From NCBI GenBank assembly GCA_033856275.1, contig JAWVFJ010000021.1, positions 1-64,000 of the forward strand: 64,000 bases of DNA. The letters run 5' to 3'. Shown in pieces: positions 48,301 through 57,865 of this stretch (position 1 is the stretch's first letter; every line of letters begins with the position of its first letter). The notes below the pieces were generated by a model, which saw nothing but the letters and a program-made list of their open reading frames with translations, ran no database searches and had not been told where the DNA came from. The stretch comes from VRUE01 sp033856275. GTDB lineage: Bacteria; Actinomycetota; Thermoleophilia; Solirubrobacterales; 70-9. The position numbers and the translations under genes are program-made.

Positions 48301-49037
48301 TGGAGCTTCGCCTCCTCGCTCTCTATCCGGAGCAGATGAACATCTACGCCGACCGCGGCAACATCCTCTTCCTACAGCGGCGCTGCGAATGGCGGGGGAT
48401 CGGCTTCGATCATGCGACGGCGGGGCCCGGTGAGAGCTTTGACTCCGGATCGCATGACTTTCTCTACCTGGGTGGTGGCCAGGATCGCGACCAGCGCGCC
48501 GTCGCCACCGACATGGTCGAGAGCAAGCGCGGTTCGCTTGCCGAGGCGACCGAGGACGGCGCGGTCGTGCTCGCCGTCTGCGGCGGCTACCAACTGCTCG
48601 GCCACAGCTACCAGCTCGAGCAAGAGCGCCTGCCCGGTCTCGGTCTGGTCGATCTCGAGACCGTACGCAGCCCCGGGCGCCGCCTGATCGGCAACGTCGC
48701 GATCGAGGTCGACCTCGGCGGCGGTCCGCAAGTTCTTGCAGGCTTCGAGAACCACGGCGGCCGCACTCACTTGGGCGAGGAAGCAAAGCCGCTCGGTCGC
48801 GTGATCAAAGGCTTCGGCAACAACGGCAACGACGGCTTTGAGGGAGTGCGGCGCGGCAATCTGATCGGCACCTACTTGCACGGGCCGCTGCTGCCCAAGA
48901 ACGCCTGGCTAGCCGACCATCTGATTACCCTCGCTCTAGAGCGCCGCTACGGGAACCCTCCACAGCTCGAGCCCCTCGATGACTCTTTGGAGCGCGCTGC
49001 CCACGAATCGGCGCGCTCTGCCGCCGGGATTCATTGA
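48300..49037 (+). CDS. gatD: lipid II isoglutaminyl synthase, GatD glutaminase subunit
   Basis: 245 residues. Class I glutamine amidotransferase (CobB/CobQ-type): nucleophile in LAVCGGYQLLG, and His in GTYLHGPLLPKN. Supplies ammonia to MurT. ATG overlaps the previous stop (TGATGG). Confidence 0.92.
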   Translation: MELRLLALYPEQMNIYADRGNILFLQRRCEWRGIGFDHATAGPGESFDSGSHDFLYLGGGQDRDQRAVATDMVESKRGSLAEATEDGAVVLAVCGGYQLLGHSYQLEQERLPGLGLVDLETVRSPGRRLIGNVAIEVDLGGGPQVLAGFENHGGRTHLGEEAKPLGRVIKGFGNNGNDGFEGVRRGNLIGTYLHGPLLPKNAWLADHLITLALERRYGNPPQLEPLDDSLERAAHESARSAAGIH

Positions 49038-49065
49038 AGGTATTTAGGGATTCCGACCGGCAAAA

Positions 49066-49080
49066 TCCTTCAACGAAGGA
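49066..49080. terminator. weak bidirectional hairpin between gatD and dut
   Basis: TCCTTC-AAC-GAAGGA, 6-bp stem with a 3-base loop, in the 48-base gap between convergent genes. An alternative pairing TTGAAGG (49034-49040) with CCTTCAA (49067-49073) exists. No U-tract. Confidence 0.4.
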
Positions 49081-49085
49081 CAGGC

Positions 49086-49517
49086 TCAGGGGCCGCTGGA
49101 GCCGAAGCCGCCCTCGCCACGCTCGGACTCCGTCAGCGACGGCGCCTCGACCGGCTCGGCAATGGCGATCGGGGCGATCACGAGCTGGGCGATGCGGTCG
49201 CCGGCAGCGACGCGGAAGGTCTCGGCCGGGTCGGTGTTGAGCAGCAGCACCCGAATCTCGCCGCGATAGCCGGAATCGATCAGTCCCGGGCTGTTGACCA
49301 GGGCGATGCCGTGCTTCCTCGCCAGCCCGGAGCGGGGCAAGACGAGGCCGGCGTGACCGGCGGGGATCTCAATCGCGATGCCGGTACCGACGCTCCACCT
49401 CTCCCCCGGCCCGATGTGGGCCGCCTCGCAAGCGTTGAGATCGAGCCCAGCGTCGCCGTCATGTGCGCGCGAAGGCAGTACGGCGTCAGCGTTCAGTCGC
49501 ACGATCGGCAGCTCCAC
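49086..49517 (-). CDS. dut: dUTP diphosphatase
   Basis: 143 residues, trimeric dUTPase with all five motifs: DGDAGLDLNA, RSGLARKHG, NSPGLIDSGYRGEI, RIAQLVI and RGEGGFGSSG. Removes dUTP and provides dUMP for thymidylate. GTG at 49517. Confidence 0.93.
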   Translation of the reverse strand: MELPIVRLNADAVLPSRAHDGDAGLDLNACEAAHIGPGERWSVGTGIAIEIPAGHAGLVLPRSGLARKHGIALVNSPGLIDSGYRGEIRVLLLNTDPAETFRVAAGDRIAQLVIAPIAIAEPVEAPSLTESERGEGGFGSSGP

Positions 49518-49527
49518 GGCGCGAACC

Positions 49528-50853
49528 CTAGACGACGGCGAGATCGTCGAAGCGGTGCAACTCGGTGACGGGAACCTTGGCGCGGACGAGGACGCCGTCC
49601 TCGCGCTCGGTGCGCTCGAGGTCACCGGCGATTTCGTGCAGCTCGTGCAGTCGCCCTCCCTCGGAATAGGGAACGAGGAGCTCGACCTCGGCGAGGGTGT
49701 CCTCGAAGGCCACCTCGATCCGCTGGCGCAGCTCCGCGAGGCCGCTCCGGTCCAGGGCGGAGACGAGAACGGCATCCGGCTGGTGCAGGATCACTTCCTC
49801 ACGTTCCGCCTCGGTGAGCAGGTCGGCCTTGTTGAGGACCAGCAGTCGCGGCTTGCCGCCGGCGCCGATCTCCTCCAGCACCTCGTCGACGGCCTGCATG
49901 TCGGCGCGCCGCCGCTCCTCAGACGAAGCCGCATCGACGACGTGAAGGATCAGGTCGGCAAGCACGGTCTCCTCCAGCGTCGCCTTGAAGGCCTCGACCA
50001 GCTGGTGGGGCAGCTTCTCGATGAAGCCGACCGTGTCGGTCAGCAGATAGTCGCGGCCGGAAAGCTCGAGGCTGCGCGTGGTCGGGTCGAGCGTCTGGAA
50101 GAGTCGGTCACCAACCCCCACTTCAGCCCCGGTGAGGGCATTGAGGAGGGTCGACTTGCCGGCGTTGGTGTAGCCGGCGAGGGCGACGCGGGGCAGCGAG
50201 GAACGCTCGCGACGGGCACGCATCACGCCGCGGTTGCGCTCAAGCCTGGTGAGACGGCGCCGCAGGGCGGCGATCCGATCGCGGGCAAGGCGCCGATCGG
50301 TCTCGATCTGGCTCTCGCCCGGGCCCCTGGTGCCGATGCCGCCATCCATCCTGCCGGCACCGAGCCGCTCGAGGTGCGTCCAGAGCCCTCGCATGCGGGC
50401 CATGTTGTATTCGAGCTGGGCCAGCTCGACCTGCAGCTTGCCCTCGGCGGAGTGGGCGTGGTCGGCGAAGATGTCGAGGATCACCGCGGTGCGATCGATC
50501 ACCGGCACGCCAAGCGCGGCCTCAAGATTGCGCTCCTGACGCGGCGCCAACTCATCGTCGCAGGCGACCAGGTTGGCGTCGCATGCGGCGATCTCGGCCT
50601 TCAGCTCGTCGAGCTTGCCGCGGCCGACATAGCGGTCGGGGTCGGGTGCCTCGCGCTGCTGGACGGCCTCGCCGGCGGTGGCGACACCGGCCGTGCGCAG
50701 CAGCTCCTTCAGCTCAGCGAGCGAGTCCCCCTCCTCGCGTCCACTGGTGATTCCAATCGCGAGCGCACGCTGGCGGGCACGCGGGTTGGAGACGCCGGCG
50801 CCGTTGGCGCCGTAACTCGTCTCCACCTGCCGCCCATTTCTCGATCGCTGCAC
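49528..50853 (-). CDS. hflX: ribosome-associated GTPase HflX
   Basis: 441 residues. N-terminal HflX domain (VGRGKLDELKAEI, VIDRTAVILDIFADHAHSAE), coiled region (GPGESQIETDRRL) and G domain: G1 GYTNAGKSTLLNAL, G3 DTVGFIEKLP, G4 NKAD. It splits stalled or stressed ribosomes. GTG start at 50853. Confidence 0.94.
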   Translation of the reverse strand: MQRSRNGRQVETSYGANGAGVSNPRARQRALAIGITSGREEGDSLAELKELLRTAGVATAGEAVQQREAPDPDRYVGRGKLDELKAEIAACDANLVACDDELAPRQERNLEAALGVPVIDRTAVILDIFADHAHSAEGKLQVELAQLEYNMARMRGLWTHLERLGAGRMDGGIGTRGPGESQIETDRRLARDRIAALRRRLTRLERNRGVMRARRERSSLPRVALAGYTNAGKSTLLNALTGAEVGVGDRLFQTLDPTTRSLELSGRDYLLTDTVGFIEKLPHQLVEAFKATLEETVLADLILHVVDAASSEERRRADMQAVDEVLEEIGAGGKPRLLVLNKADLLTEAEREEVILHQPDAVLVSALDRSGLAELRQRIEVAFEDTLAEVELLVPYSEGGRLHELHEIAGDLERTEREDGVLVRAKVPVTELHRFDDLAVV

Positions 50854-50974
50854 CTTTCTTGATTGTAGGCCGAAGCCGGGCGCCGTCTCCTCCGCTCCAG
50901 GGCGGGCGCGCTAATCACACCCGGCAATCTCGCACCCGCCCTTCCGCGGCAGAGGACGGCTAGGCTTACGCGCC

Positions 50975-51970
50975 GTGAAGGTCTTCGTCACGGGAGGAAC
51001 GGGATTCATCGGCGGCGAGGTCGCGCGACAGCTTCGCGCCCGTGGTGACGAGGTCGCCTGCCTGGTGCGGAGCCCCGAGAAAGCCGCCAAGCTGACCGAG
51101 CTAGGGTGCGAGCTCGTCGGCGGCGACCTTGGCGATGCCGATGCGCTGCGCGAGGGCATGCAGGGATGCGACGGCGTCGTCCACGCCGCCGCCATGTACG
51201 AGGTCGGCATTCCGGAGAAGAAACACCCGGCGATGTACGACGCCAATGTGCGCGGCTCTGAGCGGGTGCTGCAGGCAGCGCTCGAGGCCAACGTAACCAA
51301 GGTCGTCTATGTCTCCACAGTCGGCATCTTCGGCAACACGCACGGCAAAGTCGTCGATGAGAGTTACGAGCACCCCGGCAAGGAATTCACCTCCTACTAC
51401 GAGGAGACCAAGCTCGAGGGACACCGGATCGCCAAGCGGATGATGGCTGAGGAGGGACTCCCCGGGGTCATCGTCCAGCCCGGCGGCGTCTACGGCCCCG
51501 GCGACGAATCGCAGATCGCCGATCTACTGGTGGAATTCTTTGCCGGCCGACTGTTTGCGCTGCCCTTTCCCGAGCTTGGCCTCTGCTTCAGCCATGTCGA
51601 GGACGTCGCGGGCGGGATCCTGCTTGCCCTCGACAAGGGCATGGTCGGCGAGAGCTATGTATTGAGCGGACCGGTGACGACGATGCGCGGGGCCGTCGAC
51701 ACGGTTGCCAGCGTCAGCGGCCGCAAGGCGCCAAAGCGCACACTGCCGACCCCGCTGCTAAAGGCGCTGACGCCGATCGGCCCACTCGTCGGCAAGCTGA
51801 TGGGCCAGCCGCCGAATTTGCGCGAGATGATTTCCTCGGCTGACGGCGTCACCTTCTGGGCCAGTCATGAGAAGGCTAGCCGCGAGCTGGGTTATGCCCC
51901 GCGCGACATGGAGCAGGGAATGCGCGACACGCTCGCCGCCGACGAGCGCTTTCCGGACCCAGTCGTCTAA
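50975..51970 (+). CDS. NAD-dependent epimerase/dehydratase (extended SDR)
   Basis: 331 residues. VFVTGGTGFIGGEVARQL (Rossmann loop), VYVSTVGIFG, catalytic YYEETKLEG and QPGGVYGPGD. It resembles hopanoid-associated sugar epimerases and dihydroflavonol-reductase-like proteins; the substrate is uncertain. GTG at 50975. Confidence 0.8.
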   Translation: MKVFVTGGTGFIGGEVARQLRARGDEVACLVRSPEKAAKLTELGCELVGGDLGDADALREGMQGCDGVVHAAAMYEVGIPEKKHPAMYDANVRGSERVLQAALEANVTKVVYVSTVGIFGNTHGKVVDESYEHPGKEFTSYYEETKLEGHRIAKRMMAEEGLPGVIVQPGGVYGPGDESQIADLLVEFFAGRLFALPFPELGLCFSHVEDVAGGILLALDKGMVGESYVLSGPVTTMRGAVDTVASVSGRKAPKRTLPTPLLKALTPIGPLVGKLMGQPPNLREMISSADGVTFWASHEKASRELGYAPRDMEQGMRDTLAADERFPDPVV

Positions 51971-51981
51971 GAAACTCGGCA

Positions 51982-52821
51982 ATGCGCGTCATCGATGTCA
52001 AGCACCTCGACCGCCCGCACGTGATCGGCTGCTGGGAGGTCGATGGCGCTCTTGTTGACCCCGGGCCACAGTCCTCGATGGGCACCCTGCTTGGTGCGCT
52101 CGGCGACGAGCAGCCGCAGGCAATCCTGCTCACCCATATCCATCTCGACCACGCCGCCGCGACCGGCGCCCTGGTGCGGCGCTGGCCCGAGCTCGAGGTC
52201 TACGTGCACGAGCGCGGCGCTCCGCACATGATCGACCCCTCGAAGCTCCTCGCCAGCGCGGAGCGCCTCTACGGAGATCAGATGCAGTACCTCTGGGGCG
52301 AGATCGTGCCCGTCCCCGAGCGCAATGTGAAGCCACTGGCCGGAGGCGAGGACGTGATGGGGATGCGCGTCGCCTACACACCCGGCCACGCCTCCCACCA
52401 CGTCTGTTACCTCCACGAGGAGACCGGAACCGCCTTCGTCGGCGACGTCGCGGCCGTGCGGATCCCACCCTCCAACCTGATCGTCCCCCCCACCCCGCCG
52501 CCGGACATCGACATCGAGACCTGGCTGGAATCGATCGCGACCGTCGAGTCTTGGCGCCCCGAGCGCCTCGCCCTCACCCACTTCGGCCAGATCGACAACC
52601 CGATCGAGCACCTCCAGTTCGTTCGTTCCCGCCTCCGCGAAGAGGCCGACCTGGCCCGCGAATTCTCTGAGCAGGACTACGAGCGCCACCATCGCGCTCT
52701 GGTAACCGAGAGCGTTGGCCCAGAGACGGCCGAGGAGCTGATTCAATGCGTCCCGCCGCAGTACCAGTGGCGCGGCCTCAACCGCTACTGGGAAAAGCGC
52801 GCCGAGCGCGAAGCCGCCTGA
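51982..52821 (+). CDS. metallo-beta-lactamase-fold hydrolase
   Basis: 279 residues. Zinc motif THIHLDHAAATGALV, further ligands TPGHASHHVCYLH and GDVAAVRI, and LTHFGQ late. Glyoxalase II-like branch. Eleven bases after the epimerase stop on the same strand. Substrate unknown. Confidence 0.88.
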   Translation: MRVIDVKHLDRPHVIGCWEVDGALVDPGPQSSMGTLLGALGDEQPQAILLTHIHLDHAAATGALVRRWPELEVYVHERGAPHMIDPSKLLASAERLYGDQMQYLWGEIVPVPERNVKPLAGGEDVMGMRVAYTPGHASHHVCYLHEETGTAFVGDVAAVRIPPSNLIVPPTPPPDIDIETWLESIATVESWRPERLALTHFGQIDNPIEHLQFVRSRLREEADLAREFSEQDYERHHRALVTESVGPETAEELIQCVPPQYQWRGLNRYWEKRAEREAA

Positions 52822-53583
52822 CTACAGTTCTTCAGAACGGGTCTGGCCGGCTCGAGAGGCGGGGAACCTTCCGCCGTCGTACAGCACTCGGTTGCCCAAC
52901 CGGCTTGGCAGCCTTACCACCAGCGGGGGCTCGATCAGCCCAACGCAGGTGTAGTTGCCAGGTGGAAGCGGATCGAGCCAGATCGACATCAGCAGCCTCC
53001 TGCCAAGCTGGCGAAAGACCGGATGCGCGTGCGCGTTTTGACTCCTGCCCCCGCTGCATGGCCCCGGACCCAGGTTCACCTTTACGCTTCTCGTACGTGC
53101 GGTTAGCCGTTTTTGCTCACGGGCCAAGCTCCACGCGACGGCGGGATGGTCATCAACTATGGAACTCGGAGTGCAGTCGCTGGAGTAACTCTGAAACTTC
53201 CATTCCCCACCGATCTGTTCGAAAAGGAGCCAGTTCAGTTGCCGGGAAAGTCGTCCTCGGACGAATTCCGCACTAGTGGTGCTTTCGCCGAGGAGCCGCC
53301 AGTCGTGTTTGCCCATCAGGGGCAGCGGTTCGCTCCGCACGAACCGCGCCAGTGCCTGCTCGGCGGGCCTGGACCCGCGCTCGGCACCGGTTTCGCTGGA
53401 AAAGACAGAGACCGGATCGAAGGGCGCGACGCCACAGGTCGCCTGGTAGGGCCAATTCGACCATTCTGCAACAGCTGGATCAGGCCCGTTCGCCCGCGAG
53501 GCAGATGCAGGCGGAGCGGCCATGAGCATACAGAGCAAGATCGCTGTCAGCCCTACGCCCCTGCTGCAAATCATCGCCGCCAT
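52822..53583 (-). CDS. secreted protein of unknown function
   Basis: 253 residues. Signal peptide LTAILLCMLMAAPPASAS, then a Cys-containing domain (WPYQATCGVAPFDPV, SSDCTPSS). The start codon directly follows the dapL stop, so it may be expressed with dapL. It has no similarity I recognise, and lower codon bias than its neighbours. Confidence 0.6.
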   Translation of the reverse strand: MAAMICSRGVGLTAILLCMLMAAPPASASRANGPDPAVAEWSNWPYQATCGVAPFDPVSVFSSETGAERGSRPAEQALARFVRSEPLPLMGKHDWRLLGESTTSAEFVRGRLSRQLNWLLFEQIGGEWKFQSYSSDCTPSSIVDDHPAVAWSLAREQKRLTARTRSVKVNLGPGPCSGGRSQNAHAHPVFRQLGRRLLMSIWLDPLPPGNYTCVGLIEPPLVVRLPSRLGNRVLYDGGRFPASRAGQTRSEEL

Positions 53584-54753
53584 CTACGCCAGATATTTAC
53601 GCATCCGCTCGACCGCCTCTGAGATGCGATCGTCGGGCGTAGTGAGGGAGATGCGGAAGAAGCCCTCGCCGCTGGGCCCGTACATCGAGCCCGGAGAGAC
53701 CACCACGGCGGCGTCTTCGAGGACGAGCTCGGCGAAGGAGGTCGAGGTGTGTCCCTCGGGAACTGGCGCCCAGACGTAGATCGTGCCCTTGGGTGCGCTG
53801 ACCTCAACGCCGATCTCGCGCAGCGCGCCGACCACCAGGTCACGGCGGCGGGTATAGGTCTCGTTCATCCGCTCCAGCGGGCCGCTGGGCCCCTGCAGCG
53901 CCGCCACGCCGGCCATCTGCACCGCCTCAAAAAGGCCGGAGTCGACGTTGGTCTTCAGCCGCCAGTAGGTCTGCACCGCCTCGGCGTTGCCGAGGATCGC
54001 CGCGCAGCGCCAGCCGGTCATGTTGAAGCCCTTGGAAAGCGAGAAGACCTCGACCCCGACGTCCTTTGCCCCCGGTGTAGCGAGGAAGCTCGGAGCGACG
54101 TAGCCGTCGTAGGTGGTCTCCGAGTAGGCGTTGTCGTGGACGACGAGGATCTCGTGCTCGCGGGCGAAGGAGACGACCATCTCGAAGAAGCCCTCGGGGA
54201 CGATCGCCCCGGTCGGGTTATTGGGGAAGTTGATGAACATCAGCCGCGCCTTCGCCGCCACCTCAGCCGGCACTGCGCTGAGGTCCGGCGCAAAGCCGAG
54301 CTCGGGTAGCAACGGCAGCAGCTCTGGGGTCGCGCCGGCGAGGACCGGGCCACCCGTGTAGACGGGATAGCCCGGATCGGAAGCGAGGGCGACGCCGCCC
54401 GGGTCGAGGAAGGCGAAACAGAGGTTGTAGATGCACTCCTTGGCGCCGATCGCCGGGATCACCTCGCTTTCGGGATCGATCTCAACCCCGAAGCGCCGAT
54501 CGTAGAAATTGGCAAAGGCCTGGCGGAACTCTTCGCGGCCACGGTTGCTTGGGTACTTCTGGTTATCAGGATTGCCGACTGCCTCCTGCATCGCCGAAAC
54601 GACGTGCGGATATGTCGGTTCGTCGGGATCGCCGATGCCGAGGCTGATCACGTCGATGCCGGCAGCGCGCTTGTCGGCGATGCGCCGCTCCAGCTCTTGG
54701 AACATGTAAGGAGGCATCGCCTCCAGCCGCTTGGACGGGTCCGAGATCCCCAT
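53584..54753 (-). CDS. dapL: LL-diaminopimelate aminotransferase (class I PLP aminotransferase)
   Basis: 389 residues. PLP-binding Lys in SLSKGFNMTGWR, with DPGYPVYTGG, NFPNNPTGA and NAYSETTYDG. In the DapL lysine pathway it makes LL-DAP directly from tetrahydrodipicolinate. The neighbouring dapF supports DapL over a general aspartate aminotransferase. Confidence 0.88.
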   Translation of the reverse strand: MGISDPSKRLEAMPPYMFQELERRIADKRAAGIDVISLGIGDPDEPTYPHVVSAMQEAVGNPDNQKYPSNRGREEFRQAFANFYDRRFGVEIDPESEVIPAIGAKECIYNLCFAFLDPGGVALASDPGYPVYTGGPVLAGATPELLPLLPELGFAPDLSAVPAEVAAKARLMFINFPNNPTGAIVPEGFFEMVVSFAREHEILVVHDNAYSETTYDGYVAPSFLATPGAKDVGVEVFSLSKGFNMTGWRCAAILGNAEAVQTYWRLKTNVDSGLFEAVQMAGVAALQGPSGPLERMNETYTRRRDLVVGALREIGVEVSAPKGTIYVWAPVPEGHTSTSFAELVLEDAAVVVSPGSMYGPSGEGFFRISLTTPDDRISEAVERMRKYLA

Positions 54754-54765
54754 GGGCGCGGAAAT

Positions 54766-55611
54766 CTAGCCGTCCAGCTCGGCGAGCGCGGCGAGCAGCT
54801 CGGCTGAGAGCTCGCCTGAGCAGACAGGCTCGGCCCAGCCACTCAGGGTCACGTCCAGCTCGGGTGAGATCTCAACCTCGAGCTCACCTCCATCGAGCTC
54901 GACCGTGATTGGGCTGGTCGCGCCCCGGAGGAACGCAGTGACGGCAGCACCGCAGGCACCGGTTCCCGACGAGAGCGTCTCCCCCACCCCGCGCTCGAAG
55001 ATCCGCGCCCGCACGCGGTTGCCATCGATGCTCAGGAAGGAGACGTTGGTCCGGCTTGGGAACAGCTCGTGCGCTTCGATCGGTGGCCCGATCTCAGCGA
55101 GGTCGAGCTGCTCGAGCTCGTCGCCAACGACGAGCGCGCACTGCGGGTTGCCGATCGAGACGTGCTGGAATAACCACTCGCGCCCTGCCACGGTCAGGGC
55201 GCCCCGGCCATCGCCCGCCCCCGAGGGAAAGTCCTTGGACGTCGTGCTGGCGCGTCCCATCTCCACCGAGCAGGTCCGCTCGGAAGTGATCGTCGGCGTC
55301 ACCGGGCCGGCCGCGGTGAGGATCGAGAAGACGTCGGCGTTCGTCCATCCGTTGCGCCGCAGGTAGAGGATCGCCTCCCGCGCCCCGTTCCCCGACAGCT
55401 CGGCCTCCGACCCGTCCGGGTTGAAGATCCGCAGCTCGGCGACATAGGCCGGGTCCTCGCTGCGCGAGAGCAACAGCACCCCGTCCGACCCGACGCCGAA
55501 GTGCGGGTCGCAGACCCTCTGCACCCGCCCGGCGGTCAGTCTCCAGGGAAGCCCCTCCGCCTCGACGATCAGGTAGTCGTTCCCCAGCGCCTGCCACTTC
55601 TCGAATCGCAC
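54766..55611 (-). CDS. dapF: diaminopimelate epimerase with altered first catalytic position
   Basis: 281 residues. Converts LL-DAP to meso-DAP. Family elements: QALGNDYLIVEAE, GSDGVLLL, NPDGSEAELSGNGARE, GNPQCALVV and the second catalytic Cys in SSGTGACGAAVTAF. The first base, normally Cys in CGNG, is Ser73 here (codon TCG at 55393-55395). The two-base distance from TGC makes a simple read error unlikely. GTG start at 55611. Confidence 0.85.
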   Translation of the reverse strand: MRFEKWQALGNDYLIVEAEGLPWRLTAGRVQRVCDPHFGVGSDGVLLLSRSEDPAYVAELRIFNPDGSEAELSGNGAREAILYLRRNGWTNADVFSILTAAGPVTPTITSERTCSVEMGRASTTSKDFPSGAGDGRGALTVAGREWLFQHVSIGNPQCALVVGDELEQLDLAEIGPPIEAHELFPSRTNVSFLSIDGNRVRARIFERGVGETLSSGTGACGAAVTAFLRGATSPITVELDGGELEVEISPELDVTLSGWAEPVCSGELSAELLAALAELDG

Positions 55612-55716
55612 CCCGTCAGCCTAGACGGCCGGCCGTCCCCGGGCCGGAAGCCCCGGGGCGCAGCCGGGGGCACGCCCCCAGCCCCGCTACCGGCGAACCG
55701 ATCCAGCGTCAAGATC

Positions 55717-56973
55717 TCAAGTGGATACCCCGTATCTGATGATCCACATTTTTGGCGTGCCTCCATCTTCCGGTTTTGTGAATTTATAAGAGCCTTTCCA
55801 TTCCAACTCCGCTCCGCACTTCGCTTCCGAACCAGCAACCACCTTTTCATCCAGAAGCGCATTGACCGATAGTTTGGCTGGCGCGGCAACGCCCCCGGGG
55901 ACCGTCGTTTTCAGCGTGTTCGATTTAACTTCATAGGTACAGATGTAGTTGACTCCGCAGTCGACTTTGATGCGCGGCGGTCCCGAGCCCCCGCTCCGCA
56001 TGGTGATGGTGCCACTGCCGTTGCCGGAATTGGTGGCTTCAATCTCAGCTTCATATTTCAGCAAAAGGGCTAAGACATGGCAGACGGGTCCACAATTTGT
56101 GAAAGTCAGCGCGGAGATTTCTCCTTTAAGTGGCCAGGTATCGAAGCTCGTCGTTTTACCCGTCAGCGTTGATGACGTGCAGGATGTCGTCAGAGGATTT
56201 CCGTTGATTTTTACAGTGAATTCAGCTGATCCAGTTTCAAGTTTCGCTTCCAGCGGGGTGTTAATCGGGTACGTGGAAGCCGAAGCGCAGAACGGGAAGC
56301 CGTTGGTTTTGCACAGCCTCACGGGGTTGGCAATCTGATTTTGAACGAAGACCGCTCCTGCATTCGGAGCGGTGAACGTGTAGGTCGCTGTCCAGGATAT
56401 TTCTTTGGGACAGGGCGATCCTTCCCCTGGCGTGAGTTTGTCTTTGCTGGCCACGACGGTGGCTGCTTTCGCTTCCCCACCGTTGACGTCGAGCACGGGT
56501 TCACCGGTGCTCGTGCAGCTGATGATTCCGCCGCATTTCACGCTCACTCCGGGCGTGCCACTGCCGCCGCTTTTCAAAGTCATCGAGCCTTTCACGCCTT
56601 CCGTCCAGCTGACAGGCGCCGCGTAGGCGGTTTTGACCGACGTCACCGTGCAACCGGTTTCCCCGACTTTGCAACCGCTAAATTTCAGCACGGCAATCCG
56701 GGTTTCAAGCGATTTCCCGCTTTCTGTTGGTTCTTCGGTTGTTTCCCCTTCAAAGCTCGATTCCGTACAGGAAACTGTACCCAAATTGGTTTCAAATTTG
56801 ACACTGGTCGAATTAGCTGCGAAGGCGGTGCTTTTGACATATAGGTTGGTGCAAGATCCTCCTTCGCCTTTGTCTTCACACAGCGCCGTCCCCGAGCTCG
56901 AGCTGACGCCGATCAGGATTAGCGCCATCAGCATTGTCAAGAATGCAGCGACAAGTGCCTTGGTCGAGTTCAA
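55717..56973 (-). CDS. secreted two-repeat protein, unknown function
   Basis: 418 residues with TTG start after GGGAGACACC. Signal peptide AAFLTMLMALILIGVSSSSG. Two similar halves (about residues 60-215 and 245-410), each with TSCTSSTLTGKTT-like or VSCTESSFEGETT, a Cys pair and SGGSG(T/P)P, plus KCG or DCG near the end. The gene is visibly less GC-rich than its neighbours. Large paralogous families of such exported proteins occur in this lineage; transfer or relaxed selection are both possible. Confidence 0.6.
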   Translation of the reverse strand: MNSTKALVAAFLTMLMALILIGVSSSSGTALCEDKGEGGSCTNLYVKSTAFAANSTSVKFETNLGTVSCTESSFEGETTEEPTESGKSLETRIAVLKFSGCKVGETGCTVTSVKTAYAAPVSWTEGVKGSMTLKSGGSGTPGVSVKCGGIISCTSTGEPVLDVNGGEAKAATVVASKDKLTPGEGSPCPKEISWTATYTFTAPNAGAVFVQNQIANPVRLCKTNGFPFCASASTYPINTPLEAKLETGSAEFTVKINGNPLTTSCTSSTLTGKTTSFDTWPLKGEISALTFTNCGPVCHVLALLLKYEAEIEATNSGNGSGTITMRSGGSGPPRIKVDCGVNYICTYEVKSNTLKTTVPGGVAAPAKLSVNALLDEKVVAGSEAKCGAELEWKGSYKFTKPEDGGTPKMWIIRYGVST

Positions 56974-57104
56974 GGTGTCTCCCTTCCTCCAGACGGTGGT
57001 GCGCCCGCCTCAGTTAGTTCGGAGTGGTGATGCTGTATTCCGAACCCAAAATGGTGAGCCGCCTTCGCATCATTACCACAGCGAAGCTCAATGCGCAAGG
57101 AAAC

Positions 57105-57836
57105 TTAATTATTAAAGTAAGTCACCAGAAGTGCGGCTACCTCAGCATTACCCATGCCCGTACGGTCGATCCACCGAAGGTTGGGTACCTTGCGCATCCA
57201 GGTCAGTTGGCGACGGGCGTAGTTGCGGGAGCGCTGCTGCATCTTCACCAGGTCGCCACTGAGCACCTCGTCGAAGCCCAGCGCCTTGTGGGCGGTGCGC
57301 GATGGCCCCAGCTCCTCGGCACGTTCGACCTCCTCTCGCGCCCCCGCAGCGACGATCGCCTCCGTCCGAGCGTCGATCCGCTCGTACAGCTTCTCCCGCT
57401 CCATGTCGAGCCCAAGGATCACCGTCGGATGCCGCGTCTCCGGCGACCAGAGCTCAGAGTCCTCGGATTCGGGCGGAGCCTTGACCAGCGAGAGCTCTCC
57501 CAGCGCCGCCCGCAAATACAGGCCGGTCCCTCCCACCACTATCGGCCGCCTCCCCGCCTCCAGCGCCCCATCGATCTCCGCGTGCGCCAACGGCATGTAG
57601 TCGCCCACCGAGAACGGCTGAGTGACCGGCACGAAGCTCACCAGCCGGTGCTCGAGCTTTGCCTGCTCTTCGGCCGTAGCGACGCCGGTAAGCACCGAAA
57701 GCCCCTGGTAGACCTGCAACGCGTCACACGAAATCGCAACCGGATTCTCCCCACGCTCCCGAAGCTTTTCGGCAAGGGCAATCGCGACCCCCGTCTTGCC
57801 GATCCCGGTGGGACCAAATAGAGCGATTACGTCCAT
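57105..57836 (-). CDS. miaA: tRNA dimethylallyltransferase
   Basis: 243 residues from the ATG at 57836. P-loop LFGPTGIGKTGVAIAL, SCDALQVYQGLSVLTG, VGGTGLYLRAAL and RNYARRQLTWMRK. It prenylates A37 of UNN-reading tRNAs. A longer start at 57908 would put 24 residues inside the palindromic repeat, so I reject it. At the lower end of usual MiaA length. Confidence 0.9.
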   Translation of the reverse strand: MDVIALFGPTGIGKTGVAIALAEKLRERGENPVAISCDALQVYQGLSVLTGVATAEEQAKLEHRLVSFVPVTQPFSVGDYMPLAHAEIDGALEAGRRPIVVGGTGLYLRAALGELSLVKAPPESEDSELWSPETRHPTVILGLDMEREKLYERIDARTEAIVAAGAREEVERAEELGPSRTAHKALGFDEVLSGDLVKMQQRSRNYARRQLTWMRKVPNLRWIDRTGMGNAEVAALLVTYFNN

Positions 57837-57865
57837 AGGTCGCTGAACCGAGTCGTGTCGCGGAG

